Shown here in pieces: positions 18,378-29,127 of a stretch of DNA of 64,000 nt. The notes below the pieces were generated by a model that saw only the letters and a program-made list of their open reading frames with translations, did not search any database and was not told where the DNA came from. The stretch comes from Ferrimonas sp. YFM (GTDB lineage Bacteria > Pseudomonadota > Gammaproteobacteria > Enterobacterales > Shewanellaceae). The translations under genes were made by a program, and so were the position numbers. The stretch spans positions 4,202,839 to 4,266,838 of the forward strand of contig NZ_AP027368.1 in the NCBI RefSeq assembly GCF_030296015.1, given 5' to 3'. Every line of letters starts with the position of its first letter. Within the stretch, counting starts at the first letter, position 1.

Positions 18378-19864
18378 ATCATCACCACGTCGAACTTATC
18401 CTGGGCATAGAGGGGTTCGGGTTGAAGACGGATGCGCTTGCCAATGAACACTTCAAGCTCAGCCAGGCTGTGAGCCTCATCCCCAATCAAGGCATCGTGC
18501 ACCGCGGGGGAAACGTAAACGGAAAACTCGTCGGCGTCGTACTGGCGATCCACCCGGATGATCTCCCGGAACATCTCGTAACAGACGGTCTCCACCGTCT
18601 TCAGGGTGCCGGTGCCCTTGCACACCGGACACTCACCGCAGAGCACGTGCTCCAGGCTTTCCCGGGTACGTTTGCGGGTCACCTCCACCAGCCCAAGGCG
18701 GGAGAAGCCGCTGACACTGGTCTTCACCCTGTCCACCGCCAGGGCGGCCTCCAGGGTGCTCAGGACCCGGTTGCGGTGCTCGTCCGAGGTCATGTCGATG
18801 AAATCGATGATGATGATCCCACCCAGGTTGCGAAGGCGCAGCTGGTGGGCAATGGCCCGGGTCGCTTCCAGGTTGGTGTTGAAGATGGTCTCTTCCAGGT
18901 TACGGTGACCCACGAAGGCGCCGGTGTTGATGTCGATGGTGGTCATCGCCTCGGTCTGATCGATGATCAGGTAACCGCCGTTCTTCAGCTCCACCTTGCG
19001 CTCCAGGGCCCGCTGGATCTCGTTCTCCACGTCGTAGAGATCGAACAGGGGCGATGGGCCGGTGAAGTGCTCCAGAACCGGTGCCACGTCGGGTACAAAC
19101 TCCTGGGCGAACTCGCTGAGCTCCTTGATGGCGGTACGGGAGTCCACCTGCACCCGCTCGATGTTGCAGATCGCCAGGTCCCGCAGCAGGCGTCTGGGCA
19201 GAGTCAGATCCTCATACAGGGGGATCACCTTGCCGCCGGGTCGCTGCTGACGCTCGCTGACTTTGCGCCACACCCGACGCAGGAAGGCGGCATCATGGGC
19301 CAGCTCCTTCTCACAGGCCCCCTCGGCGGCGGTACGGATGATGAAGCCGCCATCGGTGTCCACAAACTGGGCCACCAGTTTCTTCAGGCGCTCCCGCTCC
19401 TCCTCGGATTCGATGCGCTGAGACACCCCCACATGGGCGGCGCCGGGCATAAACACCAGGTAGCGGGAAGGCAGGGTGATGTCGGTGGTCAGCCGGGCGC
19501 CTTTGGTGCCCAGAGGGTCCTTGGTCACCTGGACGGTGATGTCCTGGCCGGGACGCACCAGGGAGGCAATGTCCTGAGCCTGAAACTGCTTCTGCTCAGG
19601 CTCCGCCACACATTCGGTGTGAGGGATGATGTCTGACGCATGGAGAAAAGCCGCTTTCTCATGGCCGATGTCCACGAAGGCCGCCTGCATGCCAGGCAAC
19701 ACCCGGGTCACCTTGCCACGGTAGATGTTACCGACGATCCCCAGTCGGCCACGCCGTTCGACGTGCACCTCCTGAAGTTGGCCACGTTCCAGTAGCGCCA
19801 CCCGGTTCTCGGTGGGGGTGACGTTGATCAGTAGTTCGGTACCGATGACTGATGAGGGATGCAC
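18374..19864 (-). CDS. rng: Ribonuclease G
   Basis: Endoribonuclease of the RNase E/G family that matures the 5' end of 16S rRNA and degrades some mRNAs. The 496-residue protein has an S1 RNA-binding domain at about 40-130 (NIYRGKVTRVLPGMQAAFVD). The catalytic domain carries the metal-binding region GGIIIIDFIDM near residue 345, and the zinc-link cysteines are in CGECPVC near 415. The start MHPSSVIGTELLINV gives a few more residues before ELLINVTPTE than in E. coli, so a slightly later start is possible. It lies between maf and yhdP in the conserved order. Confidence 0.96.
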   Translation of the reverse strand: MHPSSVIGTELLINVTPTENRVALLERGQLQEVHVERRGRLGIVGNIYRGKVTRVLPGMQAAFVDIGHEKAAFLHASDIIPHTECVAEPEQKQFQAQDIASLVRPGQDITVQVTKDPLGTKGARLTTDITLPSRYLVFMPGAAHVGVSQRIESEEERERLKKLVAQFVDTDGGFIIRTAAEGACEKELAHDAAFLRRVWRKVSERQQRPGGKVIPLYEDLTLPRRLLRDLAICNIERVQVDSRTAIKELSEFAQEFVPDVAPVLEHFTGPSPLFDLYDVENEIQRALERKVELKNGGYLIIDQTEAMTTIDINTGAFVGHRNLEETIFNTNLEATRAIAHQLRLRNLGGIIIIDFIDMTSDEHRNRVLSTLEAALAVDRVKTSVSGFSRLGLVEVTRKRTRESLEHVLCGECPVCKGTGTLKTVETVCYEMFREIIRVDRQYDADEFSVYVSPAVHDALIGDEAHSLAELEVFIGKRIRLQPEPLYAQDKFDVVMM

Positions 19865-19879
19865 CTGACCTCCAAGCTG

Positions 19880-20443
19880 TTAAAAACGGGATAAGAGTTC
19901 TCGGGTCTCTACCAAGGGTAGGCCCACCACGGCAGAGTAGCTGCCGTTTATCGCCTTCACATAGGCGCCGCCCAATCCCTGGATGCCATAGCTGCCGGCC
20001 TTGTCCATGGGCTCGCCACTGGCCACATATTCCTGAATCTGTTGCGGGGACATGGCGCTGAAGCTGACCTGGGTGGTCACCAGAGCCTGCTCCAGCCGCT
20101 CCCCCTGAACCAGGGCCACGGCGGTCATCACTTGATGGTCGCGCCCCTGCAGGGCGGCCAGGGTCTCCATGGCGTCGGCTTCATCCGCAGGCTTACCCAG
20201 GATCCGGCCGTCGAGCACCACCACGGTGTCCGATCCCAGCACGGGACGGCTGCGGTCGGTCAGGGCTTCACCCGCGCGGGCTTTTTCCCTGGCCAGGCGA
20301 GCCACATAATCAGTTGGACTCTCACCGACTCCCGGGGTTTCATCGATCTCTGGGCTGACACACTCAAATTGACAGCCCAGCTGTCCCAGCAGCTCCCTCC
20401 GGCGAGGGGAGGAGGAGGCCAGGAAGCAGTTTGGCAGGGTCAT
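19880..20443 (-). CDS. maf: Maf-family nucleotide pyrophosphatase (YhdE-type, dTTP/UTP)
   Basis: A 187-residue house-cleaning pyrophosphatase that hydrolyses dTTP, UTP and modified pyrimidine nucleotides. The N-terminal Maf signature [16 protein letters not shown] lies at residues 8-23. The conserved Asp region [16 protein letters not shown] lies near 69-84, and the late region [13 protein letters not shown] near 150. It sits two bases after mreD and 15 bases before rng, inside the cell-shape operon. The subgroup (YhdE rather than YceF) is inferred from this position. Confidence 0.95.
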   Translation of the reverse strand: MTLPNCFLASSSPRRRELLGQLGCQFECVSPEIDETPGVGESPTDYVARLAREKARAGEALTDRSRPVLGSDTVVVLDGRILGKPADEADAMETLAALQGRDHQVMTAVALVQGERLEQALVTTQVSFSAMSPQQIQEYVASGEPMDKAGSYGIQGLGGAYVKAINGSYSAVVGLPLVETRELLSRF

Positions 20444-20445
20444 GA

Positions 20446-20928
20446 CTATTTAACCTTGTAGTGACGGCGGGTACGCCTGAGCAACCAGAAAACCCAGGGC
20501 CACAGCAGGGGGGTTATCACCACCGGCTTCAGGTATTCCCAGGAGAGCTGGACACCGCTATGCAGATATTCTGCCCAGAATACCAGAAGATGGCTGAGCA
20601 GGCTCAGCATGGCAATGACGCTCATCTGCTGAACCCAGGCAAAGTGACGCAGCTTCTGGTACTGCAGCACCACCAGGTAGATCACCACGGACAGCGCCAG
20701 TGAGCGCACCCCCAGGGTGGCCCCCAGCAGCACATCCAGCAACAGGCCGACCACAAAGGCGGTCAGAATACCGGCCCGGTGAGGCAGGGCCAGGGTCCAG
20801 TAGGCCAGCACCAGCATCACCCAGTCCGGGCGCCAGTCTGCCACCAGTTGAGGCAGGGGCATGATCTGCAGGAACAGGGCAATCAGGATGCTGATCCAGA
20901 TGATGCCGTAACGCTGTGGCTTATCCAT
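20446..20928 (-). CDS. mreD: Rod shape-determining protein MreD
   Basis: Inner-membrane protein of the elongasome, 160 residues with about five membrane segments (for example [17 protein letters not shown] and [17 protein letters not shown]). The frame stays open upstream to 21021, but that part overlaps mreC and is not hydrophobic. The start at 20928 (MDKPQRYG) overlaps the mreC stop as ATGGATAA and gives the family length, so I use it. It works with MreC and MreB to set rod shape. Confidence 0.93.
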   Translation of the reverse strand: MDKPQRYGIIWISILIALFLQIMPLPQLVADWRPDWVMLVLAYWTLALPHRAGILTAFVVGLLLDVLLGATLGVRSLALSVVIYLVVLQYQKLRHFAWVQQMSVIAMLSLLSHLLVFWAEYLHSGVQLSWEYLKPVVITPLLWPWVFWLLRRTRRHYKVK

Positions 20929-21769
20929 CTGAGTTCTCCTGAGAGGCATTGCCCTGTACTTCGTTCTGCCACAGCAGCAGCAGATAACGGATTCGATCCA
21001 GGTGGGCCACGGGTTCGGCACTGATCTGGGCCCAGGTCATCCCCTCGTCCCGCACCACCTGGGTTACGGTGGCCACCGGGTAACCTTCGGGGAAGCGCTG
21101 CCCCAATCCTGAGGAGATCAGCAGATCCCCCACGCGAACGTCGGTGCTCATGGGCACATTGGCCAGCTCCAGCTGATTCAGTTTGCCGCTGCCATGGGCC
21201 ACCGCTCGCACGTCATTGCGAGCTACCCGCACCGGAATGGCGTGGGTAAAGTCGGCGATCAGCAACACCCGGGCGGTGGTCTGAGCCACCTCGGTCACCT
21301 GCCCCACCACGCCGGAGTCGTCCAGCACGGGCTGGCCCACATACACCCCTTCGTTCAGCCCCTTGTCGATCAGCACCTGGCTCTTGAAGGGATCACGGTC
21401 CACAAACATCACCTCGGCCACCATGCGGCGGGCGTCTTTGCGGGTCGGGGATTGCAGCAGGGCACGCAGGCGGGCGTTCTCCTCCTGCAGGTTGGCCATC
21501 TTCAGCAGCTGCTCACTCATCAGCAACTGGCGCTGCTGCAGGCGGTCGTTCTCCTTGAGGAGTTCGGCTCGGGTAGACAGGTTGGTGGAGAGCTCATCCA
21601 GCACCAGAGCGGGCACATTCGCCAGGTACTGCAGCGGGCTCACCAGGGTGGCCATGGCGGAGCGCAGGGGCAACAGCCGGTCGTTGGCCAGAATCAGGGC
21701 GAGAGAAAGCAATACCGCCATGAACAGGCGGTATTGCGGAGACGCACCTTGGATAAAGAAGGGTTTCAT
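20921..21769 (-). CDS. mreC: Rod shape-determining protein MreC
   Basis: Bitopic periplasmic protein of 282 residues that links the MreB cytoskeleton to the peptidoglycan synthases. It has an N-terminal membrane segment (YRLFMAVLLSLALILAND, residues 13-30) and a coiled coil at about 65-110 rich in Leu, Gln and Glu. The beta-domain core follows from about 115 to 265 (VDRDPFKSQVLIDKGLNEGV). The position between mreB and mreD is the universal order. It starts 18 bases after the mreB stop. Confidence 0.96.
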   Translation of the reverse strand: MKPFFIQGASPQYRLFMAVLLSLALILANDRLLPLRSAMATLVSPLQYLANVPALVLDELSTNLSTRAELLKENDRLQQRQLLMSEQLLKMANLQEENARLRALLQSPTRKDARRMVAEVMFVDRDPFKSQVLIDKGLNEGVYVGQPVLDDSGVVGQVTEVAQTTARVLLIADFTHAIPVRVARNDVRAVAHGSGKLNQLELANVPMSTDVRVGDLLISSGLGQRFPEGYPVATVTQVVRDEGMTWAQISAEPVAHLDRIRYLLLLWQNEVQGNASQENSDG

Positions 21770-21787
21770 TCAGCGGTAATCCGCCAA

Positions 21788-22867
<1,080 letters not shown>

Positions 22868-23032
22868 TCAGCTAACTTTACCAACGCCCCGACCAATCCA
22901 CAACCCGCTTTACTACTGGGGTTAATGGTTATTTCGCAGTGACGAAAAATCGACTTGCTCCAATTTTCCGACACCAGCCTTCAGCCGCGGCTTAAAAAGC
23001 GCCTTTTTGTAAGGTTAAGTTTCCCAGAATCC

Positions 23033-26000
23033 TCAGAACACCTCTCGGCGGTAGATCACTTTATCGTGACCCCGATACCGACCAAGGGTCACCTCGGCGC
23101 TGGGGTTCTGCAGCACCGAGGGATGGTCTTTGTCCCAGTACCACTGCAGCCAGGTGGGCGCCATGGAGGACGCCTCCGGGAAGGTGCAGCCAGTCTGACT
23201 GGCAAAGGGGTGCTCCAGGTGATACTCCAGGGTCAGCGGCGGATTGGTCACCGCGCCGGCCCCTGCAATAGAGAGTGACCCAAAGATGCCGGACAGGGAG
23301 TACGCCTGACCTGAAGTCACCGGCAGCGGATTCAGGGAACCGGTCAGGGTGACCCTGCCCGAAGTGGCAGGAGATCCCGCGTTCAGGGCGCGTCCGTCCC
23401 CGTAGAAGCCGGTATCCAGCAAGTTGGTGGCGAACTGCAGACCGTTGAAATACTCCAGGGTCAGGGGCATTCGCACCACCTGATTTTCACTGCCATAGGC
23501 ACTGGCCAGCACGGCGCGTCCATAGCGCAGCTGCGGGCCCTGGATGTAACCCAGACTGGTACCGCCACTCAAGGTGGTAAAGGCGGCACTTTCACAGCTG
23601 CCCCACTGCCCCAGGCACAACTGATCGCCGCTGACGGTGAACGCGGCAGCTGGCAGGTTCAAGGTAGTCTGACTGCCGGAGGCGGTGGTGCCCAGAGGTG
23701 CAACCGGTGCGGTTGGCCTGGTAAAGCTTATCCAGCTCTTGTCGACGCTGAAGCGGCGGCTGCCATCCAGATCATTGGCGTCCGACTCGGTCACGGCGAT
23801 GCCACTGGGCTCCTGCACGCTGACCGATGCATTCTGGGTGGCATAGGCCCTGGAACTCATGGGGTTGGGCAGATTCCAGAATGCCGAATCAAAGTTTTGG
23901 GTGACGCTGCCGTCGACGGCATAGCCGGTCACGGTCAACACTGGGGACGAAGTATAGGGCACGGGCTGGCCCAGATAACTAAAGCTGTTGCAGTAGGCGC
24001 CCAGAGCCGTACTGGAGGTCTCTGCCCCCAGATAGGCTGGCGTCACCCGGCCAATATTGGCGGCACTGGCATTGCTCTTGGCCAGTTGATGACCCAGGTA
24101 GTCGATGTCGTTCTTGGGCACGAAACGGAATACGCCGACCTCATCCAGCACCCTGGCCACGGTACCGCTGCCGTCATTACCAATCACCGCATTGCCGCTG
24201 GCATCCGCCGGCAGGTCGGCGCTGTTCTGGCCGCCACTGGGTGCCACCAGCTCAGGCTCGAGATCGATGCCGCTGTGGCGGAAGTTGCGGGTTCTGGGGT
24301 TGTTGCCGAAATTCCCGTCATCATTGGAAACCCAGCAGTGGGCGGTCACATTCACGTCCACACTGTTCCCCGCCTTCATCAGGGGATCGCAACTTTCATC
24401 ACCGGCGGTGCACAGGGCGTCGCCGGCGCTGATGTGCAGCCCCGCCGGCAGCCAGTCCACATCCGCCTCCCCGGTCAGGGTGACCTGGCCAGAGCCAGTT
24501 CCCCGAAGCATGGTCGCCGACACCTTGAGCCTGCCCGCTTCATTGTATTGAATCGGCAGTTGATCGATGCCGTCGGTCTCAAAGTTCATCTGACGGGTCA
24601 ACGCTTCGCCGGTGTTCAGCGAAACACCATCAATCAGCAGGGGCTCAGAAACACTGAGGCCACTGGAGGGGTTGGCATACTGGAACGTAAAGGCCACAGG
24701 CTCATCCCCGGCGGTCACCGGCAAACACTGCTGAGGATCCTGAGTGTTGGTCTCCACCACGGACACCTGAAGATTGTCTCCGGTCTTACAGGAGGTCTGA
24801 TAGTTCTGGCCGGTGCTTAACAGCAAGCCGCTGGGGGTGAAGGTAATCAGGCAATCGCTGTCACCATCGCCACTCAGACACTGACTGGCGTGGGAAGACA
24901 CCCCTATGGTCACATCGACATTGTTGATGGCGTCGGATTGCCACAGGCGCAGCCGATCATTGTGCTGCACCTGCAGGGTCGAGCCGGTGTCGCCGGTGCG
25001 CAGGTTTTGCCAGGTCACCGAACCCGTGGCGGTCAGGGCCAGAGAATAGGTATTGCTGGTGTCGAACGCTGTGCAATTGCTGTTACTGCAGACATCCACC
25101 ACCACCTCGGCACCGGCACAGCTGATGGCAGTATCAGGGTGGCGCAGTCGCATTGTGGCCGCAGGCTGATCCTGAGGCCCCTCGATGGCCAGGAAACCGA
25201 ACTGCTCACGATAGTGCTGGCGATCATTATCGAGGGCAATGTCCTCCTCAATAACAACGTTTACCACGTCCTCAGTTAGGGTGCACACCCGGGCCCAGCC
25301 ACCGTCACCGCCGTGGCGAGTGTTCTTATCCGCAAACAGGTAAGGCACCGAAGGAAAGTTCTGGCTAAACGCTTGATCATTGCTGCTACTGCACTGCTGC
25401 TGAAGATTTCGGGTAACAGTATGGCTGCTGGCACTTTTGTCATGGCTAAACAGGTTGTTTCCGGACTCAACCAATCGATAGCTGCCACCAATCAGTACTT
25501 CACCTTCCCCCTCAACAGCAAGATAAGCCAAGGTTTCTTGATCAGTACCTGCCCAGTCTCTGTCTGAGAAACGGTTTGATACTTCACTGCCTTCCAGGCT
25601 GAAACTGGCGCCGCTTCCAGAGACATTTTGAATATTCACAGTGTAAAACGGGGCTAGAACACCGTACCACCAACTGTCATGAGCATTGTGCGTCTGAAGC
25701 TCACCAAGAACAGCCACAGAGCTTCCAAACCCATAGCTAAAGCTGATGTTATTCAAACCTTTACTGCAGCCGTCCCAACCGGAGGATTCCTTTCCTTGAT
25801 AAGTACATGTTCTGTAAGAATCCGCTTCTATGGTCACCCTTACTTGACCACTTCTGTCAGCAAGGTGGTGCAACCCTGGTTCAATAACAAGATAATCCAC
25901 TGTATTGATGCTTGACTGGGAAGAGCCAGGTGGCAACCAGGTAGAAATATTTGCACCATTAATATCAATGCCGTCAACCACTGCAGACTCTGGTTGCTGG

Positions 26001-26941
26001 TTGTTAATATTGGTCTTGCTGATGGGGGGCATCACAAACAGCAAAGGGGTTTCAGAACCTGTATAGCCGTCAAAGCTAACATAGGCCGCACCAGAGCTGA
26101 CATCCGCCCGGCCAAAACGGATGTACTTAGTGGTTGGCTCTGGGCCGGAAGAGCAGGAGTATCCCCCTTGCACCAGCGCCCCGGATTTGATGATGATCTC
26201 GTTGCCAGCAGTCAGGCTCCCCCTTAGGGTGGCATTTTCCTTTATCTCTGCTTTTTTCTTAACGTATACAAAGGCAGCCAGCTGAGATTGGGACTTCATT
26301 TCCAGATCGTCGTAGACCCAAAGGTCCAAACGTCCAGGCACATAGTTTCCAGATACCTGACTGATATTTATAGACGAAGACTCTTCCATCTTAAGGTCCT
26401 TCACATAAAGAACCGTATCGTCACTAAGAGAGATCTGAGCTAGATACTTCAGCTTAAGCTCATCAATCCAATAAGTTCCACTGCCAAAGTTAGCTGTAGT
26501 GCGCTCCTCCATCTTCAGCTCTTTGATTCGATACTCTTGCCCGGCAACAAAGTTCAATGAGCTGCCATACTTCAGTTTTATCTCTTTAAAATTGAAGCCA
26601 TCAGACGAGGTAAGTGTTCGAGAAGCATTGTTGTTCAGCTCAATTTCCTCGTTACCACTGGCATTTTTGAAGCTAGGGAAGGACACAGAATCAGCCCGAT
26701 CTCCCGAGGCAACACAGGAGCCACCGTCACAACGGAACTGCGATTTTAGGTCAAATTTATTGTCGTTGGAGAAGCCCAGGTTGCCACTGGTGGTCCCGGT
26801 AATATTGCCGTTTTCCTCACCTTTAAGCTTGGTACTCGACTTGTAACCATTCACCGGAGTCGGGAAACGTTCGTCACACTGCTCAATGGCCAGCGCCTGC
26901 CAGCTAATTAGGAGTAACAGTGAAGTGAAGATTCTCAGCAT
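23033..26941 (-). CDS. mshQ: MSHA biogenesis protein MshQ (giant, last gene of pilus operon)
   Basis: A 1302-residue secreted or surface protein with a signal peptide (LRIFTSLLLLISWQALA, cleavage near residue 18). Residues about 60-260 show short repeating beta-strand units such as FKEIKLKYGSSLNFV, YRIKELKMEERTTANF and VKDLKMEESSSINI, which suggest a beta-helix. The central region is Cys-containing and the C-terminal half resembles DUF6701 of MshQ proteins. In Vibrio and Shewanella MshQ is encoded at the end of the MSHA operon, probably as a tip or adhesin-like subunit. That role is inferred. The first third is visibly AT-richer than the rest of the operon. Confidence 0.85.
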   Translation of the reverse strand: MLRIFTSLLLLISWQALAIEQCDERFPTPVNGYKSSTKLKGEENGNITGTTSGNLGFSNDNKFDLKSQFRCDGGSCVASGDRADSVSFPSFKNASGNEEIELNNNASRTLTSSDGFNFKEIKLKYGSSLNFVAGQEYRIKELKMEERTTANFGSGTYWIDELKLKYLAQISLSDDTVLYVKDLKMEESSSINISQVSGNYVPGRLDLWVYDDLEMKSQSQLAAFVYVKKKAEIKENATLRGSLTAGNEIIIKSGALVQGGYSCSSGPEPTTKYIRFGRADVSSGAAYVSFDGYTGSETPLLFVMPPISKTNINNQQPESAVVDGIDINGANISTWLPPGSSQSSINTVDYLVIEPGLHHLADRSGQVRVTIEADSYRTCTYQGKESSGWDGCSKGLNNISFSYGFGSSVAVLGELQTHNAHDSWWYGVLAPFYTVNIQNVSGSGASFSLEGSEVSNRFSDRDWAGTDQETLAYLAVEGEGEVLIGGSYRLVESGNNLFSHDKSASSHTVTRNLQQQCSSSNDQAFSQNFPSVPYLFADKNTRHGGDGGWARVCTLTEDVVNVVIEEDIALDNDRQHYREQFGFLAIEGPQDQPAATMRLRHPDTAISCAGAEVVVDVCSNSNCTAFDTSNTYSLALTATGSVTWQNLRTGDTGSTLQVQHNDRLRLWQSDAINNVDVTIGVSSHASQCLSGDGDSDCLITFTPSGLLLSTGQNYQTSCKTGDNLQVSVVETNTQDPQQCLPVTAGDEPVAFTFQYANPSSGLSVSEPLLIDGVSLNTGEALTRQMNFETDGIDQLPIQYNEAGRLKVSATMLRGTGSGQVTLTGEADVDWLPAGLHISAGDALCTAGDESCDPLMKAGNSVDVNVTAHCWVSNDDGNFGNNPRTRNFRHSGIDLEPELVAPSGGQNSADLPADASGNAVIGNDGSGTVARVLDEVGVFRFVPKNDIDYLGHQLAKSNASAANIGRVTPAYLGAETSSTALGAYCNSFSYLGQPVPYTSSPVLTVTGYAVDGSVTQNFDSAFWNLPNPMSSRAYATQNASVSVQEPSGIAVTESDANDLDGSRRFSVDKSWISFTRPTAPVAPLGTTASGSQTTLNLPAAAFTVSGDQLCLGQWGSCESAAFTTLSGGTSLGYIQGPQLRYGRAVLASAYGSENQVVRMPLTLEYFNGLQFATNLLDTGFYGDGRALNAGSPATSGRVTLTGSLNPLPVTSGQAYSLSGIFGSLSIAGAGAVTNPPLTLEYHLEHPFASQTGCTFPEASSMAPTWLQWYWDKDHPSVLQNPSAEVTLGRYRGHDKVIYRREVF

Positions 26942-26956
26942 CGTCTTCTCCTGACC

Positions 26957-27388
26957 CTAATCAAACGCCTGGGACTCGAAGGCGCGGCTAACCGCCAGAC
27001 CTCCGGTTCCGCAACTGGCGTTGGAGCTGATGATAAAGCGATTACGCACATCGCCACCCAAAGAGAAAGCCGTGTGATCGCAACTGACCTGAACCCGACA
27101 ACTACCCAAACCGGCGCCAGTCGGCAAGCCGGCGCCGCCACTCAAAGTGGTGCTGGCCGCAGTACAGGCGGTATTGGCTGCCACCGCGCCCCGATTAAGA
27201 ACCTGTGCCAGCCCCCAATCCAGGCCGGCCTGGCCGGCGGACCAGGTGCGAGCGCCGTTGACCTCAAGCACCATCTGGTCATCCTGGCTGTCCAGCATCT
27301 GCACCAGAGTCACCCCCAGCACCAACATCACCACCACGATAAACAGGGCGATGATCAGGGTAGAGCCACGCTGTTTGTCAGGGGACAT
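26957..27388 (-). CDS. mshP: MSHA biogenesis protein MshP
   Basis: A 143-residue minor pilin-like protein (PilX-type). The N-terminus MSPDKQRGSTLIIALFIVVV has the short charged leader and hydrophobic helix of this class, with Gly-Ser before the helix. The start at 27388 overlaps the mshO stop (ATGTCCCCTGA). The frame is open further to 27412, which would add eight residues and is less likely. The order mshO-mshP-mshQ is the same as in Vibrio cholerae and Shewanella. It probably helps start or terminate the pilus fibre. Confidence 0.88.
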   Translation of the reverse strand: MSPDKQRGSTLIIALFIVVVMLVLGVTLVQMLDSQDDQMVLEVNGARTWSAGQAGLDWGLAQVLNRGAVAANTACTAASTTLSGGAGLPTGAGLGSCRVQVSCDHTAFSLGGDVRNRFIISSNASCGTGGLAVSRAFESQAFD

Positions 27389-28151
27389 TTTCAACCTGGA
27401 CCTCCTGAGCAAAGCGTTGGGTCTGACCCGCCTCGGTCAGCCAGAACTGCAGCTTGACCACATTGTTTCTGGCAAGACTGGGGGGCAATAGAGTGAAGGG
27501 GCACTGTTCATTGTCTCTGTCCGACAGATCGCAACCACCCAGGTTGTTGCTGAACCCCTCCCCCATCAAGCTGGTGCTCCCATTCGATGAACGGCTGAGA
27601 TTGCCTGTGTTACTCAGGCAGTAGCTGACACTGTTTCCCGCCACGAAGAAGCGCTTACCCACGGAGAAATCCCCCTGAGTCAGGTCCTGATCCAGAGTCA
27701 GGGTACAGATGCCATTGCTGCAACTCGATGCGTTCACTTGTGGCAAAGTCGCTGGCACTGAGTACCCATCAAGAATCGCCAGCCCTTGTCCCATGTTGCA
27801 GGCATTGCAGTTCGCCGTCGTGCAGCAAGGCATGGCAAAAATGGAGATCTGCCGTGCATTATTGTGCACCGGCGCCTCAATGAAGTGACCGCTATCGATA
27901 ATGGGACGGAAGTTCACACACTGACTGGTGCCATTGGCACCGACAGAGACACTGCCTGGCAGAGCATCCCTCAGCTCTCTCGACAGGCGCTGCAGGCCAA
28001 AACGATACTGGCTGATGGACTCTGACCATGCCTGACTGTCCGCATAGATGCGGGTGGCGTAGGTGACAAAGCTGGAGACACCGATGGAGACAATGCTCAG
28101 CAACATGATAGTTATCACCAGCTCCATCAGGGTAAAACCGCGCGCTCGCAT
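27378..28151 (-). CDS. mshO: MSHA minor prepilin MshO
   Basis: A 257-residue prepilin-like protein. Its leader is only five residues (MRARG) before FTLMELVITIMLLS, with the conserved Glu at position +5 after the predicted prepilin peptidase site. The body is larger than that of the major pilin and has a Cys-rich patch (PCCTTANCNACNMG). It matches PilW-like minor pilins and MshO of Vibrio. Its start abuts the mshD stop by one base, and its stop overlaps mshP, so it is part of a compact chain mshC-mshD-mshO-mshP. Confidence 0.9.
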   Translation of the reverse strand: MRARGFTLMELVITIMLLSIVSIGVSSFVTYATRIYADSQAWSESISQYRFGLQRLSRELRDALPGSVSVGANGTSQCVNFRPIIDSGHFIEAPVHNNARQISIFAMPCCTTANCNACNMGQGLAILDGYSVPATLPQVNASSCSNGICTLTLDQDLTQGDFSVGKRFFVAGNSVSYCLSNTGNLSRSSNGSTSLMGEGFSNNLGGCDLSDRDNEQCPFTLLPPSLARNNVVKLQFWLTEAGQTQRFAQEVQVENVP

Positions 28152-28639
28152 CAGAAGTTCCCCCTCACCATCTGGAAGGGGTAGCGGCTGCCGTCCGGCG
28201 CCACGGCGGTAATGGTGATCACCTTGGCACCGCCGGACCAGTTGGTACTGCCGACCGCTGCGGTGTTGCAGCTGATATCCACCTCCAGTTGGAAGCGCTC
28301 ATAGGCACTGTTCCCCAGCAGGTCATCGGCATTGCCACGATAGCCGTTGTAGTCCTCTAAAAAGGCCCAGGCCGTCGGGTCGTTGCCGGCCGTCACCTTG
28401 GTGCAATTCAGGTTGGTGACCCGACCGCCACCATTGGGCGTATTGCGATCAAACTGCCTTCCCATCAGCTCGCCCATCACCGCCTGCCCAAGCTGGGCAG
28501 CGCGAACCTGATAGAGACTCTGAGCCGCCCGCTCCGCCTGGGGGAACACCAAAGTGGCCAGCATCACCAGAGCGATGCCCATCACCACCATGCCCACCAC
28601 CATCTCCAGCAGGGTAAAACCGCGGTTGTTAGCAGCCAT
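28151..28639 (-). CDS. mshD: MSHA minor prepilin MshD
   Basis: A 162-residue prepilin. The leader MAANNRG precedes FTLLEMVVGMVVMGIALVML, with Glu at +5. The frame is open upstream to 28681, but I use 28639 because it gives the usual short leader and overlaps the mshC end by 11 bases. The body contains a few Cys residues. MshD is one of the minor pilins needed for MSHA assembly. Confidence 0.9.
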   Translation of the reverse strand: MAANNRGFTLLEMVVGMVVMGIALVMLATLVFPQAERAAQSLYQVRAAQLGQAVMGELMGRQFDRNTPNGGGRVTNLNCTKVTAGNDPTAWAFLEDYNGYRGNADDLLGNSAYERFQLEVDISCNTAAVGSTNWSGGAKVITITAVAPDGSRYPFQMVRGNF

Positions 28640-29108
28640 GGATGTACCCCTCAGATTCGATGCACACCGCGAGGGTTTCACTGCCGGTGAGGGTCAAACG
28701 GCAGATGCCGCCGGTGAGAGTACAGCCTGTGATTCGCCCCAGATCATCCATCCCCAGGGTGAAGGTGGTATTGCCTGCCATATTCAGGCCGACGCCATCA
28801 TTAAGGCAGACACCGTTGGTGATGGTATCCCCTGAGTCACACTGCTCCTGGCGGCTTTGCCGAGCCGGTGAACCACAGGTGGCGGACAGCCAGAAACCGC
28901 GAGGCGCGACGCTCAGTTGGCAATTTTGCCCAGCCAGGGAGAGTTGTTGCAGATAGGAGAGTTCAGAAAGGAGTTGGTCCTGGGCGGCGCGGACCGCGAA
29001 TTGGTCCGCCCCCAGAAACCGGGTCATGGCGGCGACAGAGAGTATGGTGACCAAAAGAATGATGGTCACCAGCTCTACCAGAGTAAAACCTCGATTCTGC
29101 CGCCCCAT
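28629..29108 (-). CDS. mshC: MSHA minor prepilin MshC
   Basis: A 159-residue minor prepilin. The leader MGRQNRG is followed by FTLVELVTIILLVTILSVAA with Glu at +5. The body has cysteine pairs spaced like GspH/FimT-type pseudopilins. It follows the major pilin gene by 19 bases and overlaps mshD. This is the third position after the major pilin, as in other MSHA operons. Confidence 0.9.
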   Translation of the reverse strand: MGRQNRGFTLVELVTIILLVTILSVAAMTRFLGADQFAVRAAQDQLLSELSYLQQLSLAGQNCQLSVAPRGFWLSATCGSPARQSRQEQCDSGDTITNGVCLNDGVGLNMAGNTTFTLGMDDLGRITGCTLTGGICRLTLTGSETLAVCIESEGYIHGC

Positions 29109-29127
29109 AGGCCAATCCTAAATTGGA

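Noticed and set aside
20929-21021. Longer MreD with 31 extra N-terminal residues.
   Set aside because: The extension lies inside mreC, is Cys-rich and not conserved in type; the internal ATG overlaps the mreC stop as expected.
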